From Epiperipatus broadwayi (Eukaryota > Onychophora > Udeonychophora > Euonychophora > Peripatidae), in assembly GCA_028023455.1 (NCBI GenBank), contig JAQFVV010000021.1:4490853-4554852 (forward strand): a stretch of DNA of 64,000 nt, in the 5' to 3' direction. Each line of letters opens with the position of its first letter. Position 1 is the stretch's first letter. Positions 12,936 through 25,837 of this stretch are shown here, piece by piece. Made by a program: the position numbers and the translations under genes. A model generated the notes under the pieces. The model did no database searches and had not been told where the DNA came from. It was given only the letters and a program-made list of their open reading frames with translations.

Positions 12936-14015
12936 ATATTATCTTTAAAAAAAAAAATGTTTTTTTTTTTTACCACGTTAATATTCTTAAGAGCATTTTT
13001 CATTAAATTAAAACCAAAAATGCCTTTTGGATGACTAAAAGAGTAACGATATCTTGTTAAGGTTAACAATAGCTGAAATGTTTATATAATGTTCTTCCTT
13101 TTCTTTTTTTTAATAACAATAAAAAAGATAGAATAAATGATTAAAAAAAGACTACTTAAGTTTTACTTTCAATTTATCTATAATATAAATATAAAAACTT
13201 TTAGTTATAAATTAGCTTTTTTTATTTTTTAAAATTATTTACATTTTTTTTTTTTTTAACCATGCTTCTTATTTATATTACTTAAAAAATTATGTAATAG
13301 CAAATAGATTTTGTTAAATTAAGCTATTTCTTCAAGGTACCCTCCCCCTTCCCCCGGCCGAAGAAAATAAACTATAGAAACGGAGAAATGATAAAACCGA
13401 AAACATTAAAAATTATAGATAGAAAAAAAATATTGATTTTTCATTAACACGCAAGTACAATTAATTCAGACTTGTAATTTGAAACGTTCCACAACTTACT
13501 CATACACATTTTTGTGAACGTCTATATATATATGGAATGATTAGCCAACAATTATTTACCAACGTCTGTGTGCATATATATATACAATGTTAATAAAAAA
13601 ATAAACCAATCTTAATTTAATTTGCTCTCCAGCAAATAAAACTAACTCATATAAATATTTAAATGACATTCTTTAAATGCATTTCATATATATATATATT
13701 GTTACTAAGTGCTTTCTCACTTAAATTTATATTTCAAAATGTGTGTGTTTTTTAAATAAATAATTGTCTAGTTTTTGCAAAACAAAATAAAGGTACTTTT
13801 TAATCACAAATATTTATCACCAATCTTTTTCTATGATTGTCAATTATAAATATTCCTATTAAAATTTGAGCATCCTTGGAAAATATTCTTTTTCTCCAGT
13901 TCCACAGTTTATAGTATCATGAACATTTAACATTTCCCGGGGAAATGGCCACCATTCTTTGTTTGCGATTGCCAATTATGAATATTACGATCACAACATT
14001 AGCATTGCGGTCAAT
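12936..14015. other. AT-rich intergenic DNA
   Basis: Homopolymer A and T runs, several short (TA)n tracts (13522, 13575, 13688). No recognisable gene. Confidence 0.5.
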
Positions 14016-14087
14016 GCGTTGGAGGCCTAGTGGTTAGCATAGCTGCTTTCCAAGCAGCTGATCCGGGTTCGCTTCCTGGTCAACGCA
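14016..14087 (+). tRNA. tRNA-Gly(UCC)-like sequence, probably the head of a SINE
   Basis: A 72-nt cloverleaf can be drawn. The acceptor GCGTTGG pairs with TCAACGC (one G-T), the anticodon stem GCTGC/GCAGC closes loop TTTCCAA (anticodon TCC), and the T stem CCGGG/CCTGG has one G-T. It closely resembles animal tRNA-Gly(UCC). However, it is followed by TTTGACATATAAAAA, the tail also found after the degenerate copy at 31527-31619. It is therefore more likely a young SINE head than a functional tRNA gene, though either is possible. No discrete T-run terminator follows. Confidence 0.5.
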
Positions 14088-14125
14088 TTTGACATATAAA
14101 AAAAAAAAAACTAAAAAAAAAAAAC
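14016..14125 (+). mobile_element. tRNA-Gly-derived SINE
   Basis: The tRNA-like body at 14016-14087 is followed by a short unique tail (ATTTGACATAT) and two A-rich runs up to about 14125. The same body-plus-tail arrangement recurs on the minus strand at 31527-31619. Confidence 0.7.
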
Positions 14126-14337
14126 ATTAGCATTCCTGAAAAGTATTCTTTTTTTCCAGTTCCACGGTGCATTAGGTCATAACCTATACCTATTCAAAAA
14201 AAATATTTTGACCAAAATATTTATTTTATATTCCATATTTAAAATAGAAGCAAATTTCTTCACCAGCATTGATAAAAGCAAAATTATTTTAACCAGTAAA
14301 AATAATTTCCACTTTATCATAACTATAGTTTTTATAA

Positions 14338-14438
14338 CTTTTTTTTTTTTCAAGTGTCATAGCATCGGCCGGAACATGAACCCGCAACCCGGGCAACTGC
14401 TTGTAAGGCAGTCGCGCTGACCTCTCGACCACCAATGC
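14338..14438 (-). mobile_element. tRNA-derived SINE
   Basis: Read on the minus strand: GCATTGGTGGTCGAGAGGTC head, anticodon-like loop CTTACAA (TAC), GGGTTGCGGGTTCATGTTCC in place of a clean B box, GACACTTG tail and a poly(A) of about 12. Same subfamily as 10449-10527, in inverted orientation only 250 bp from the Gly-type copy. Confidence 0.7.
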
Positions 14439-14867
14439 AAGACTAGTTTTTATAACTTGCTTTATTAAAAACAAACATTTTGAAATAAAATCTAATTGTA
14501 ATCATGCTTTTTTTTAGTTTAAAGTAAATATTTTACAAATGTGTTGCATAAATAAGCTTAAATATGTAATATAGCAGTTGTTCTCATTATTTTGTACATA
14601 TATCATAAAAATTTAATTTATTATTCTAGACAATACACTTTAAAAATTGATTTAAACACTTAGAAATAGAAGAAAAAAAGAAAATATTGACCGAGTTAGA
14701 ATGGAAAATACTAAATTCATTTTAGAATACACAGCAGTGATTTATGATCAAGCATAATTATAAGAAATTTGCATTTTACTTTTTTAATTATTGATGTAAA
14801 TTGCGATTTTGTAATGAATAATCATAATTGTGTAATTGTAAGAAAATTGTGCTTTAATCATAAAATC

Positions 14868-15690
14868 ACCTCAATATTTAAATATCTGCTACTGAAGCCC
14901 AAACTTTTGGATTATCTGATTAAGGTGAATATGGATTCCATGTCAACTAATACATTCTTATACTACAAACGGTTTCTAAATAAAATAGACCCTATTTGTC
15001 ATGCCTGTTCTAGAGGAGAGGAGTCCTTTAATCACCTTTTAAATGTATGTCCAGGCTATAACAGTATTCGAAGAATTATCTCTCAACACTGCATTATAGC
15101 AGTGGATAAAATCCTGGACATCAGGGGTTGTCTCTTCTCTGGAGACTTTACAGTAATCAGGTTATCAATCTTCCTGACATATGCTTTTTGGTACACAAGG
15201 TGCAGGACAAAGTTCACACAACCAACACCGGATCCCAATGCTATATTTTGTGATAAGCTCAAAGCTCTTCAAGACAAGGATAAGATACTATCCTCTAGAT
15301 TTTTGTTTAACAATACATGGAGCCTACTAGTATGGCCTACAGACTCTACATGAATTTTGGACCCGATATATCCACATTGTAGTGTATTGTAGAAGAAGTA
15401 GTCTGTGTTGCAACATGTCAGATTCTTCTAGAGGGGCATTGATTTCATACTACATCTATCCCAGCTGATAAGTTAGCATTATTGGGTCATTCTTTGCACT
15501 GGCAGGGGTGGGCAATGCCAACTAAATAGTACGTATCTGCTCATTTTATAACCTGCTAGTGCGGAGAATGGCTCTTGCATACTTTTTCCAGACCAACGCC
15601 AGCAATGGATGAGCCAACATTAACAAAGTGTTTTTATTATGCATCTGTACAATTTTATAATGTCAATAAATATATTTTTAAAAAAATTAT
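14868..15690 (+). pseudogene. L1/Tx1-like LINE, 5'-truncated ORF2 C-terminus and 3' UTR
   Basis: The frame closing at 15353 encodes the C-terminal part of a LINE ORF2. It aligns with the larger element at 47 kb: S-x-F-K, LDYLIKVNMDSMSTN, DPICHAC, then NHLLNVC. The zinc motif is C-x2-C-x8-H-x4-C and intact here, resembling the zf-RVT module of L1-type reverse transcriptases. A 3' UTR of about 330 bp follows and ends at AATAAATATATTTTT and an A run near 15690. Endonuclease and RT domains are absent, so it is a dead 5'-truncated insertion. It sits inside an AT-rich sequence repeated on both sides (about 14750-14820 and 15740-15810). Confidence 0.8.
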
Positions 15691-16670
15691 AGAATTATTG
15701 ATGTAAATTGTAACAGTATGTTTTAGCCATATGATTAAATTAAGCATAACTATTGAAAATTTGCATTTTAATTTTTTAATTATTGATGTAAATTATGATT
15801 TTGCAATGAATGTCATTTATCACTTGGATGTGTCAGTGGGGTTTTGGGTGGTTTTTATTTAAAATGGCAATGAATGCATACTAAATCAGTACCAATATTT
15901 TACCCAAATATGCTGCATAAGAAAGCTTAAATATGTAGATAAATTACTGAAAATTACATTTTCTTAAACCAAAATACTAAAAGAAAAAATTATGCTCAGA
16001 ATAGCCTCAGATCAAATGTTTTACCAATCAATGATGTTGTCCATTTCTTTATACTATGATACAACAATGTGAGCATTTTCTGCTTTCTTTCATGTTAAAA
16101 AAATTGTTTAAATATTGATATCTTTAGATTTTTCTTAACTAATAATTTTAGCTCTAAGTTCTACACAAAAATGAGAACAGGAAAACTAAGATTGTAGATA
16201 ATCACAAAATAGTTATGAGAAGCTAAAGCAATATTAGTATCATAATAACACCCCAAAATTAGGGATTTCTATAGCTACTATAGAGAACATTATAAAGTAT
16301 AGAATAATGAAAGTGAAACAGGGTAAATTTTATGAAAAATGGGGAAAATTTAAAAGTAAAGAAAATGAAAAAAATAGAGATTTTATGATTTTTGTTTAGG
16401 TCTTCATGGTGAAATTGAGAAAAAGGAGAACAGAGTAATAGAATTATTGAAATAGTTTTTATTACAATGTTGATAGAGAAAACAGAAAATAAACACTGGG
16501 TAAAAAATCATTGGATAATAAAAAATATGAAGTGGATAAGTTTGTTATAATATAAGGTTATCAAGTAAAGGATTTCTGGACTATTATATAGCCTAAGCAA
16601 TACAAATTTTGACTTACTTTAGGGAAAAGACAGTCTCCATAAATAGAATGAAAGTTTTAGAGGTAAAAGT
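15691..16670. other. AT-rich intergenic DNA
   Basis: Starts with further copies of the ATTATTGATGTAAATT motif around the LINE insertion. No gene seen after that. Confidence 0.5.
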
Positions 16671-16970
16671 TTTTAAAACAGGCAAAACTTTCCATACAGT
16701 AGTGCCACTCAGTGCAAGCCAGAGTAATCAATGGATGCCAGAAGGCTTGTGCATAAAATCCCTATCTAGTTCCTACTCACCCAGCATCCCCAGACTAGTT
16801 TCTGGCTTGTGGCCTTCATCAGTGAGGAGCCTTGGATCTGAAAGCACTGCACCTAGTTCTTAAGATCTAATGCAATCATACAGCAGCCACCTTTTATCTC
16901 TACTTAACTACAAAACTATGAGAATAAAATTGAAAACAATGTGATCATGTGATGTTTGGTGATAAATGTT
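16671..16970 (+). repeat. Dispersed repeat family A, long single-arm form
   Basis: Begins AGGCAAAACTTTCCATACAG, continues CACTCAGTGCAAGCCAGAG and CTTCATCAGTGAGGAGCC, and ends near GTGATCATGTGATGTTTGG. The same order occurs at 25838-26235 and 51570-51945. An open frame across it also appears at 63421-63606, which reflects shared repeat ancestry and is not evidence for a protein. Confidence 0.75.
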
Positions 16971-17339
16971 TTTACATCAAAGTTTGACCTGTTTATTCAA
17001 GAACATGACTGTCACATAATCTTTGGAGTAGCTAACCATTCAATTGTTTATTTTATATTACTCAATATTAAAATATAGTAGTTTTATAGCAAATAAACAT
17101 CACATGGCAATATGTATAGTGAGTTTTGCCTGGTATTATAGCAGTTGTTCTTATTATTTTGTACATGTATCACAAAAATCATGAATTATTTTTTTGTAAT
17201 ATTGTAATTAAAATTTACTGATCATTTTATACTATTTCGCATACAGAAAGAAAAAAGCTCATTAAAAGTGGCTTTAATAAAATAAAGAAAATTTTTTTAA
17301 GAATCAAATTGATAAAAATTTAATTTACTGTTCTAGACA
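16971..17339. other. Intergenic DNA
   Basis: Nothing recognisable. Confidence 0.5.
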
Positions 17340-17665
17340 ATGGCACTAACATTGGCTTTGAATGTTTCATCATCAGATTTTTAATGAAAATGGACAGCTG
17401 AAAAGTTGTGAGTTGGAGTGATTTGAAGCCTGTCCATTAAAGTATGAAGATTGCTTATCTTCATATAAAGCTGAGCACTGATTGTATATATGGGTAGAGA
17501 TGGTAATCTGGACCAACTGTTGAGTGCTGGTTGAGCATGAAATATGTATACTGGTGATTATTTATTTTTTCAACATGTGTGTGATCAGGTGGGTCAGCAA
17601 TATGAGATGGCATGGAGAGTTAAGGGTCATGTGAAAGTCTGAATTCAAATCCCTTATATATTCTA
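17340..17665 (+). repeat. Foldback family B, right half
   Basis: Matches the centre and right arm of the complete copies: TTCATCATCAGATTTTTAATG, GAGTGCTGGTTGAGCATGAA, then GAAAGTCTGAATTCAAATCC at the end. The left arm is missing. Confidence 0.75.
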
Positions 17666-18812
17666 GACAATACAATTTAAAAATTTGTTTAAACAGTTAG
17701 AAAGAAATAGAAGAAAAAAGAAAATGTGACTATTTTTTAATGGCAGAAAAATTACAATAACCATAAATAATCTAGTCTTATATAATCTGCTGTAATAGAA
17801 ATTATTTTTTGACTACGAATGGCACGATAAGATTATAACTATGTAACTGTCAAAACAAAACATTCCAAGCACTGTCCGCACAAATAATAGTTTTTTCCTC
17901 TAGCCGATGTAATTCAAAGTTTTTATTGAGAAAATGACTGATCCATAGTACATGCTTAAGATTTTATATGCTAAGCTTCATTGGAACCCAGAACAGAAGA
18001 GGAAATATTAAATCAGTGGAGATGTTAAGATAAATTGCTTTGAATCAACTGATTTAACATTCGATTTTTCAGTTGTAGTGATTCAAGAAAGCTTTCCATA
18101 TGAAATAATAGTCAAACAGTAGGAAGCAACCATTTTCTCAATCTAAAAAAATTGGTTGAATTATGGCTACTAGGGGACAGCTCAATTGCTTATACTGACA
18201 TTATTTAGAATGCTTCATTTTCACTATTACCTATAATTTGCATTGATATTATTTATTATTATTTATATGTACACCTAGGGCAACTGATAATTTTGTATTG
18301 GCTGAGCAATCTAATGGGGTTACTGAAATGTTTATCAACAGCATTTGTTTCATTGGTCAAGACTGGAGCTTGTATATAAAATTGAAAATAACACATGTTA
18401 TAAATAATGTGCTTTATGATGTAATGATATCTATGTTTTAGTTTAAACGTAGGTTGAATACAATTTTTTTTAAAAAAAATTTCAGATTCCATTAGCTTAG
18501 AATTTTTTGTATTGTGATCATAGCAAATTAGATAACAAAATGAATATCTAGCTAGCTTTTTTATATATAGATTATAAAACATAAATGGAAATCTGGTCAA
18601 AACTTCACCACTTTGCATATGAGATCCTTGATAAGTAATATCTTCTCTTTTACAGTTTCTTTATGAGAGAATGCATTTATAAATAGTTTATAATAATAAA
18701 CAATCAAAATCTCAATATGCTTATGTTCAAATAACATTAGTGTGCTAGATATTAAAATATTATACAACATAGAAAATGGTAGCCAAAACAGTTTGGAATT
18801 CTTGATTGTTAT
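17666..18812. other. Intergenic DNA
   Basis: No gene or repeat family recognised; only short chance reading frames. Confidence 0.5.
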
Positions 18813-18850
18813 TTATATTGGGATTGTCTAAGGGTTGACTAACTTCTAAT
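18813..18850 (-). repeat. Foldback family C, end fragment
   Basis: GGGATTGTCTAAGGGTTGACT is the inverse of the family-C end seen at 4505 and 28605. Confidence 0.5.
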
Positions 18851-21800
18851 ATATATATATTGTGCCCTTGTCTGTAGGTCATAGGTAGGGTAGAAAGGTC
18901 AATTATTAAAAAATTTTAAATTTTAAGTTATATTTGTAAGAGATATAGATAATAATAAGAGAATGAGATTTTATAGTACAATTTAAAGCTAAAAATACCT
19001 GGTATATAACAGTGTAATAAATTATTTAAAAGAAAACAGTTAAATAAAGCTTAATCATATCATTGCTTATGGTTGTGAAAGCTGGCCATATAAAATAATA
19101 CAGCTATAGATAGTTAAAAGTAGATAAATAATTTGAATATAATATTTTAAAACTAATAAATTAAATAAATACTATATGTAGTGTATAATTATATTTAATA
19201 ATCAAAATTAATAGATTGTGTTTTAAAATAAACTTTGGGATGGTGAGAGTTATATTTAGTTTAACATTATAAATTATTTTCTAAATTTTTTATAAAATAT
19301 ATCAGTTTTGGTAATTTAAACCAAGACGTAAATAAAAAATCATTTTTATAAAGTTAGTAGACACGTGACCGTATATTAAATACCTTCATACACACTCTTG
19401 TTAAAATAATAATAAACTGTGTGAATTTAAAACTAGATATAATTGCCATCGATATTTAAAGTGAAAGTTTAAAAATATTAAATATTGTTTTAATAATTAT
19501 TTTAAAATTTAGATGATTTTTTTTATATAAAACTATAATTGAATTTAAAAATATTGGTATAAATATTCCAGACATTACGTCATCAATTCTTAATTTTAAA
19601 ATATACATTCTGTTATCAAAATAAAATGAATAAATTGTTCACGCTAAAATAAATATTAACCAATCAAAGGATGTAAAATTAAGAGACAAAAATCTAAGAA
19701 TTATACAGAGTGGGAGAAGTGATGTGAAAGTGGAAAGAGAAAGTAACACATTTGATAGCTGGTAACATCGTAGCTGAACAGTAGTATAAATTTATAATTT
19801 CGGATTTATTCTAAAAGTTATTCTGTAACATGTAATATATTTTTGACTACAGAGATATGGATTGCTAATTTTAAGTTTATCTTACCAGGAAATTTTATTC
19901 AAATTTAACCAGAAAGCCTACAGTAACATGGAAGTACAAGAAAAAATATTTAAAGTAATTGCTGAAAGAAAAATAATGGGAAAGTATCGTAATACGACTT
20001 TATTTGTGCGCAACCAGAAACTTAATCTTATAACTGAAAGGAATACAATTGGGACGATATGTGAAAATCTGAAAAAGAAGCTGCTGATCGTCAAGAACAA
20101 TTTATGACGATAAATTTACAGAGCTATCTTAAAACTAAATTATTCTCTATGAACAAAATTTTAATATGCGTTCTAGTACCAAGAAAAATAATAATGAAGA
20201 AAAGTGTTTATTTTAAAAGGGAAACATTACTAAAACTATAGTTCCAGAATGGTAAAGTAAATAAAAAGTTAAAGACTAATATAAAAGTGCTAATAAGTAT
20301 TTTATTGAGAGGAGCCGAAAAACTTTATATAAGAGAAATGAGAAAATATTACAAAGAATTTAATGGAAAAAAATGTTTGATCAAAGAAAGCTAAGATTAA
20401 ATGACTAAAAAAAATGGATCCATGGAAACAGAAATTTATTGAAGATTTAAAATAAAATATCTACAAGATGCATCGGGGGAAACCAGACGCGCGGGAAAAA
20501 GCTAGCAGACTATGTTAAAGGAGATATCAAGAATTAATAAGTGTATAAAATATTGAGAAAACTAAGGATCATCGTCGATGAAGATTATTAAACAGGGTTA
20601 TTTTTTTAATAGAACATTAAGTGACTGAATGAAAAATAAAATATATATTTTTTTTTAGCTTTACGATGAACAATTTTCAAGCAAGTTCGACAAAGCAGTA
20701 TCGTAAATATAATTTAAATATTTTATTTGATTGTATAAAAATTCTATATTAGCTTAGGGAAACATATAAACATGAATTTAAGAATAATTAGATTTAAATA
20801 TAATAGCTTAATAGAATGATAGAAATAGTATTATAAAAATAAAATGTATGTATGGAAGTTTTAAATATCTACAAGAAGTAATGGAATGGTGAAGCCCTCA
20901 GAATACGATCAAGAAGATAGAGATCGTTTTGGTAATTGTGATATTATTGATAATGCATAATGTATTTTTTTTTAGGTCATCTATTAATGAAGAATGATGT
21001 ATGAAAGTTTTTAAATTATAAGTACACATTTTATCCAACATTAAAACATATATTTGAGATAGTAGTAATTTTAAATGTGCATGCAATAAGTTGTTTTAAA
21101 AAATATAATTAATAATAAGTATCATAATAATTATGTGATTCTTTTGAACTTTTATGTTGCAAAATATTCATGATAATTTTAAAATAGTTGGTATATTATA
21201 AATATATGAGATAAGTAGTAAAAGATTTTCTTAAGAATAGCTGTATAGTTTGAACTAAAAATGAATTTTATTATTGTTAGAAATGTAGACAGAAATTTGT
21301 CGATGTACTGCATAGATAAATCTAGAGAAATAAAATCGGATAGTGACTTGGTAGTACTGGTGTAGAGGAAACCAAGATGATGTTTTTTTGCCAAGAAATA
21401 AGAAAAATCAAATATTTGGATCATAGTATTTTGTGTGATTTCAGTATAGCTAACTAAGTCCTATCACTGAACACATATATTTTGGACAGTGTTTTTACGT
21501 ATTTTTGAAACTTTTTGATGTTATATAAAGCTGAAGGAATAGCTTTAGCATCACTCCTATAGTAGAGGTGGATAGACAGATAAAGGTCACTCCTCTATGG
21601 TGTTCTTTAAATTCACTGTGCCATCATTGTCAAGTTTTATGACGGATAATATTCTAGTTGTTTTGATCCTGCGCATCTATTTTCGCTATCCTTGTTTCAT
21701 GAATATACATCGTCAGAAAGATATTTTTATAGAAATGATACATAAAATAGAAATGAGGCTATGTTGTAGTTATGTAAGAATAGTTTATTTACTAGAATGA

Positions 21801-22860
21801 GTTAGAATTGTTATTTTAAAAGTGAAAGTATAAATGTCATAAAGAGATGAAGAATCATATGATATAGTTTTAAAAAGTAATTCTGAAATGAATATAAGAT
21901 TTTAAAGGAAAAATCTAAACAAAGTTTTTAAAGTAATAATAAAATTTTAATATTTTATATGATATTTAAAAATAGAGATTGCATGTTGGTTGAAAAATGA
22001 TTCAATAATGTGTAACTGATATATGTATTTGTGCATGGTATGTTAATGAGTGTAATTACCATACGAAGCAAAGGCTTGGATAAGTATTGGATTAATAATT
22101 ATTGTATAGTCAATAATAAAACGGAACATCAAAATGTCAAGAAGGGTTTGAATCTTTAGGATTCCATACGAATAATAATATAAAATAGAATTTTATGATT
22201 TTGTATAATTTTTATTACGAAGGTAAAAATTTTTGTAAAAATATAATTTTAAAATTAATAGAGATATAAAGTATTAATGATAATTATTGATAGATACATT
22301 TTTGTAACCAGCTAAACTAAAATCAGATATCTAATAATAATAATACTGTATAAGAGTTAAAAATAAAATAAGTAGAAATTTAATGTTAAGAGATAAACTA
22401 GTAAAGTAATTTTTGTAACAGGAAAGTAGGGATATCCGATGTACATAATGTAAATATTGTTATTTGTATAATTATTAATAAACTATGTTGTAAATTTATT
22501 TGTAAGCTTCGTGTCTTAGTTATATTTCTCCACATAGAATGCATGATATCACAATACACATTTATAATTGCAACAGACATATAATTTTGCACAAAGTAGA
22601 TAAACATAAAAGTGTTATAATAATTTTTGAGGTTTTATTTGTATGATAAAATTAAAGGATTATAATTATATCGTTTATTGGTCATAAGTTGGTTGCCACA
22701 ATATTAAAATAAATCATATGCTAATATTACAACACGTATTTTGATTGTCAGATTATTAAATACTACCACGAACGTAATATTTATTTATTTATTTCATTTT
22801 AAGAAGAAATAGGATTACATTATACTATTATTATCATTATTCTTATTTATTATTGTTAGT
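18851..22860. other. AT-rich stretch with little repeat signal
   Basis: The least repeat-rich 4 kb of the window. A lysine-rich 81-codon frame at 19862-20107 has no recognisable domain. A slightly GC-richer patch lies near 20475-20520. Non-coding or rapidly evolving transcribed sequence cannot be excluded, but I cannot support a gene. Confidence 0.45.
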
Positions 22861-23392
22861 TGTTACGTAGTGAATTTATGACATAAAATTCCCTTCTCAT
22901 AGTTTACTACCGTAATTTAAAATCAGTTTAAATGTAATTTATGAACCTGAGATTTATTTGATTTGATTTTATTTCATTTTTTACTTAAATTAATTAATTG
23001 AACTAGATTATTATTACAAAGAATAATAAGATATGATTATTATCTTAATCGTAATGCAAAGAGCTTGGAAAGTCATAAGAATACCATAAGTTGATTATTT
23101 AGTATAGTGTTCTTATGCCATTGGGATAGTATCATGTGGATATATCTCAATGTAGTCTGTCTCGCTCCCCGTGTCGTCGCTCCATGTCTCATGAAAATAA
23201 TAAATTTTTAATAATATAACTGTATTTATATTTTAAAGTTTAGAGCTAGTATTAATCATTTTAATAAATTAATTTCATTCATTTTGTTAAGACTGAGCTA
23301 GAGAGAACCCGGAAATATATTTTAAACATTATTATAGATCATTTTCTATGGAGTGCACGCGCGTGAGAGAGGCGACGGGGGAGGAGGTTACA
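22861..23392. mobile_element. Possible solo LTR or LTR relic
   Basis: Bounded by TGTTACGTAGTG and GGAGGTTACA, i.e. TGTTAC...GTTACA ends like those of the Ty3/Gypsy LTR at 33659. Its GC-richer patches (CGCTCCCCGTGTCGTCGCTCC; GTGCACGCGCGTGAGAGAGG) stand out from the AT-rich surroundings, and internal AATAAA is present. No 5-bp target duplication is visible, so this is weak. Confidence 0.2.
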
Positions 23393-23402
23393 ATATATAT
23401 AT

Positions 23403-24226
23403 ATATAGTTTTTGCAAATAATGCTTTAGAGCTTCAGGAAATGTTGCAAGAGTTATAAGATGAAATTAAGAAAGTAGAACTAAAAGTAAAGGTTAAAAAG
23501 ACTAAAGTAAGGTTCAATGGATTTTCTCAAAAGATGAAAATAAAGAATGATTATGATGAGTTAGAAGAAATTAACAACTACTAATAACTTGGTTAGATTA
23601 TTACTATAGATGGAAACATAATGGATGAAATTAATAAAGTTGGTCGGAGTGCTTTTGGTAGAAATAACTTGATACTAAAAGGAAATATCCCTATGTGTTT
23701 GAAAAGAAAGGTTTTTAATAAATGTGTTTTATCAGTTCTTATTTATGGATCTGAGACTTAGACACTTAATAGAAGAGCAATACAGAGACTTCATACTACT
23801 CAAAGAAGTATGGAGAGATGCATGTTGGGAGTAACAAGAAGAGATCAAAAATGCAATATATGGGTGAGAGAACAAACAGGTGTTACTGTCATCATTGAAA
23901 GAATTAAGAGACTGAAGTGGAGTTGGGCTGGACATATTGCTAGAAGAGATGATAATAGATGGAAAATTGAAATCATAAACTGGAGTAAAAGAGATTGTGA
24001 AAGACCCAGAAAGAGATCACATATGAGATGGATAGATGAAATAAGAAAGTATGCAGGGATATTGTGGAAAAGAGAAGCTATCAGAGAAGATGGATTGGAC
24101 TTGGAGAGACTTTCATCCTGCAGTGGATTGATAATGATTGACAATGATGATATACATAATATTTTATATAAAAAGAAAATGCCTTTATTTATTTTGATGA
24201 ATAGTGAACTAAAAAGTCCAAAATAA
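23403..24226 (+). pseudogene. RTE-like LINE reverse transcriptase, C-terminal relic
   Basis: Conceptual translation shows, in order: the end of the RT core (LQEML-x-EL, then KVKKTKVRFNGF), DGNIMDEINKVG, LKRKVFNKCVLSVLIYGSET, GVTRRDQKCNIWVREQTGV, LKWSWAGHIARRDDNRW and RWIDEIRKYAG. This is the tail of RTE-type reverse transcriptases, often auto-named craniofacial development protein 2-like. A TAG replaces the expected Trp codon after GSET near 23761, and more stops lie near 23450 and 23582; the endonuclease and RT palm are missing. It ends near a GATTGACAATGATGAT tail, typical of this family. Confidence 0.85.
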
Positions 24227-24571
24227 TATTTTTCTTCAACTACAGTTTTCCTTGTTACATGTAGCTTAAAATAAAGCTTCTGTAAATTAATTAATTCAAA
24301 TATTTGTTTTAAAAAAATAGTGAGTAAATTAATTAATTATAAATACCTTATGATTTTATTTCAATTTAAATCTAACAACCAAAATCTGTGGTGAAAAAAA
24401 AATTTTTTTAGGGAATTATTCAAGAAATTAAATAAATGTACTTTTATAAAATATTATATATATATATACATTTTACTTTTTGGTATTTGGATATTTTGTA
24501 ATGACTTTTTATGACTATTCATATTCAATTTTTTAAAAAAAATTGAGTATCTAAGTATTGTTATCATATTT
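24227..24571. other. AT-rich intergenic DNA
   Basis: A and T runs with a (TA)n tract near 24457-24470. Nothing recognised. Confidence 0.5.
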
Positions 24572-25292
24572 TCAGTATTTGAAATGAAATTCACTCATGT
24601 TATAAATCATTTACAAGGTTTTTTTTTTTAAAAAAAATACAATTTTTATTGTGAAAAAATTCTAGTAATACAGTAGGGTTATGTTAATCAACATTGAAAA
24701 ACAATCATGAAAAAAAGGAAATTTACATAGTTATGAACATTTGAGCTGTGATATCACGTATCCACTCTTGATTAGTCTAAATTGGAAATGTCAAAAAGGA
24801 AACAAGTGTTTTCCAATAATTTCTTGGAGGAGTGAAAGTCATCTCTTGTTTTGATTTTGTACATTGTCATGAGAAAAAAGAGCTCATCTTCTTGTTTTGG
24901 TACCCTGAAGACCAATTTACAGTGAACCACCCACACTATAAATATTGAAATTCTAATCTTTGAACAAGTCCTGGAGTTCACACAGTCCTTGATGGAGGTG
25001 ATTGTGTGTAGACCAATTTTTGAATGATCACAAATTATTTTCCTAATTTTTATTAGTCTGATGCAATCATTAATCAGATGATCTATAGTTTCTTCAGTAT
25101 GTTTCCACAATTGACAAGGACAGAACTATACAAAAAGCAAGTTTAGTTATACAACTAAGAGAAATTAAGATTTTCAGTATTTGAAATGAAATTCACATAT
25201 GTTATAAATCATTTACAAGATTTTTGTGTTTAAGAAGGCAACATTTTACAAAAAGCAAATTTTAGTTATACAACTAAGAGAAATTAAGATTT
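24572..25292 (+). repeat. Direct repeats surrounding a LINE insertion
   Basis: CAGTATTTGAAATGAAATTC plus about 27 further bases occurs at 24572 and again at 25172. A second block with TTTAGTTATACAACTAAGAG occurs at about 25127 and 25247. The order is A - LINE - B - A' - spacer - B', i.e. an approximately 120-bp duplication with the LINE fragment in the first copy, or an unusually long target duplication with filler. Confidence 0.6.
24612..25127 (-). pseudogene. L1/Tx1-like LINE, 5'-truncated ORF2 C-terminus
   Basis: On the minus strand a frame up to about 25127 and closing at 24772 contains HTEETIDHLINDC, ITSIKDCVNSRTCSKIRISI and KTRDDFHSSKKLLENT. The first two parallel the ETFKHLVYSC and ITSIKDSIKSRVFANIRLSI blocks of the LINE at 47 kb. 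A short 3' UTR runs to a poly(A), seen as T13 on the plus strand near 24618-24630. It retains only about 115 codons, so it is a dead copy. Confidence 0.75.
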
Positions 25293-25837
25293 CATCCTTC
25301 ATTTTTTTATTTCTATTTTAATTAACAGTAAATGCCTTTTAGCTAGTGAATTACTCATAAAATTCAATAAAATCATATTTTTAAAAAAAATATATAACCC
25401 CATTTATTGGACACAACTGAAAACTTATTGAACTAATATAAACATGGTATGAAATTCAGCCCACCAACAATATTAGATTGGACAATTCTGAAATAGTGCA
25501 TTGACATATTTCATTGCCATCAATATCTAACACCTGTACAAAATTTGAAGAAAATCAGTTTGAGAAAAATGTATTAAAAACTGATTACAAGATTTGACCC
25601 AAATAAGCTAATTAACAGAATTTTTAAGTTGAACAAAAGTTTTTGAAAAACCAATGTTACATACTTTACTTTAAGATTTTATTCCAAAAAATTTTGTTTT
25701 GCTATCTATTTATATTCATCAAAAAACAGTAATCACACTTGCTATTGAAAGCTATCAAAAAATTCCTAAACCAAGTGGAATTAATCTTTTCCATTTCAAT
25801 AAATCTTGCTATAACTTTATGTCATAAACTTTACATA
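25293..25837. other. Intergenic DNA
   Basis: No gene or known repeat seen. Confidence 0.5.

Noticed and set aside
16609-16863. 84-codon frame whose C-terminal part recurs at 63421-63606
   Set aside because: Both lie in dispersed repeat family A, and the shared peptide follows from shared repeat DNA; other copies carry stops.
19862-20107. 81-codon lysine-rich frame in a repeat-poor region
   Set aside because: No domain, no clear splice or promoter context, and this length is expected by chance in several frames of a 64-kb window. Kept only as a remark.
23845-24144. 99-codon minus-strand frame
   Set aside because: Antisense shadow of the RTE-like C-terminal domain on the plus strand.
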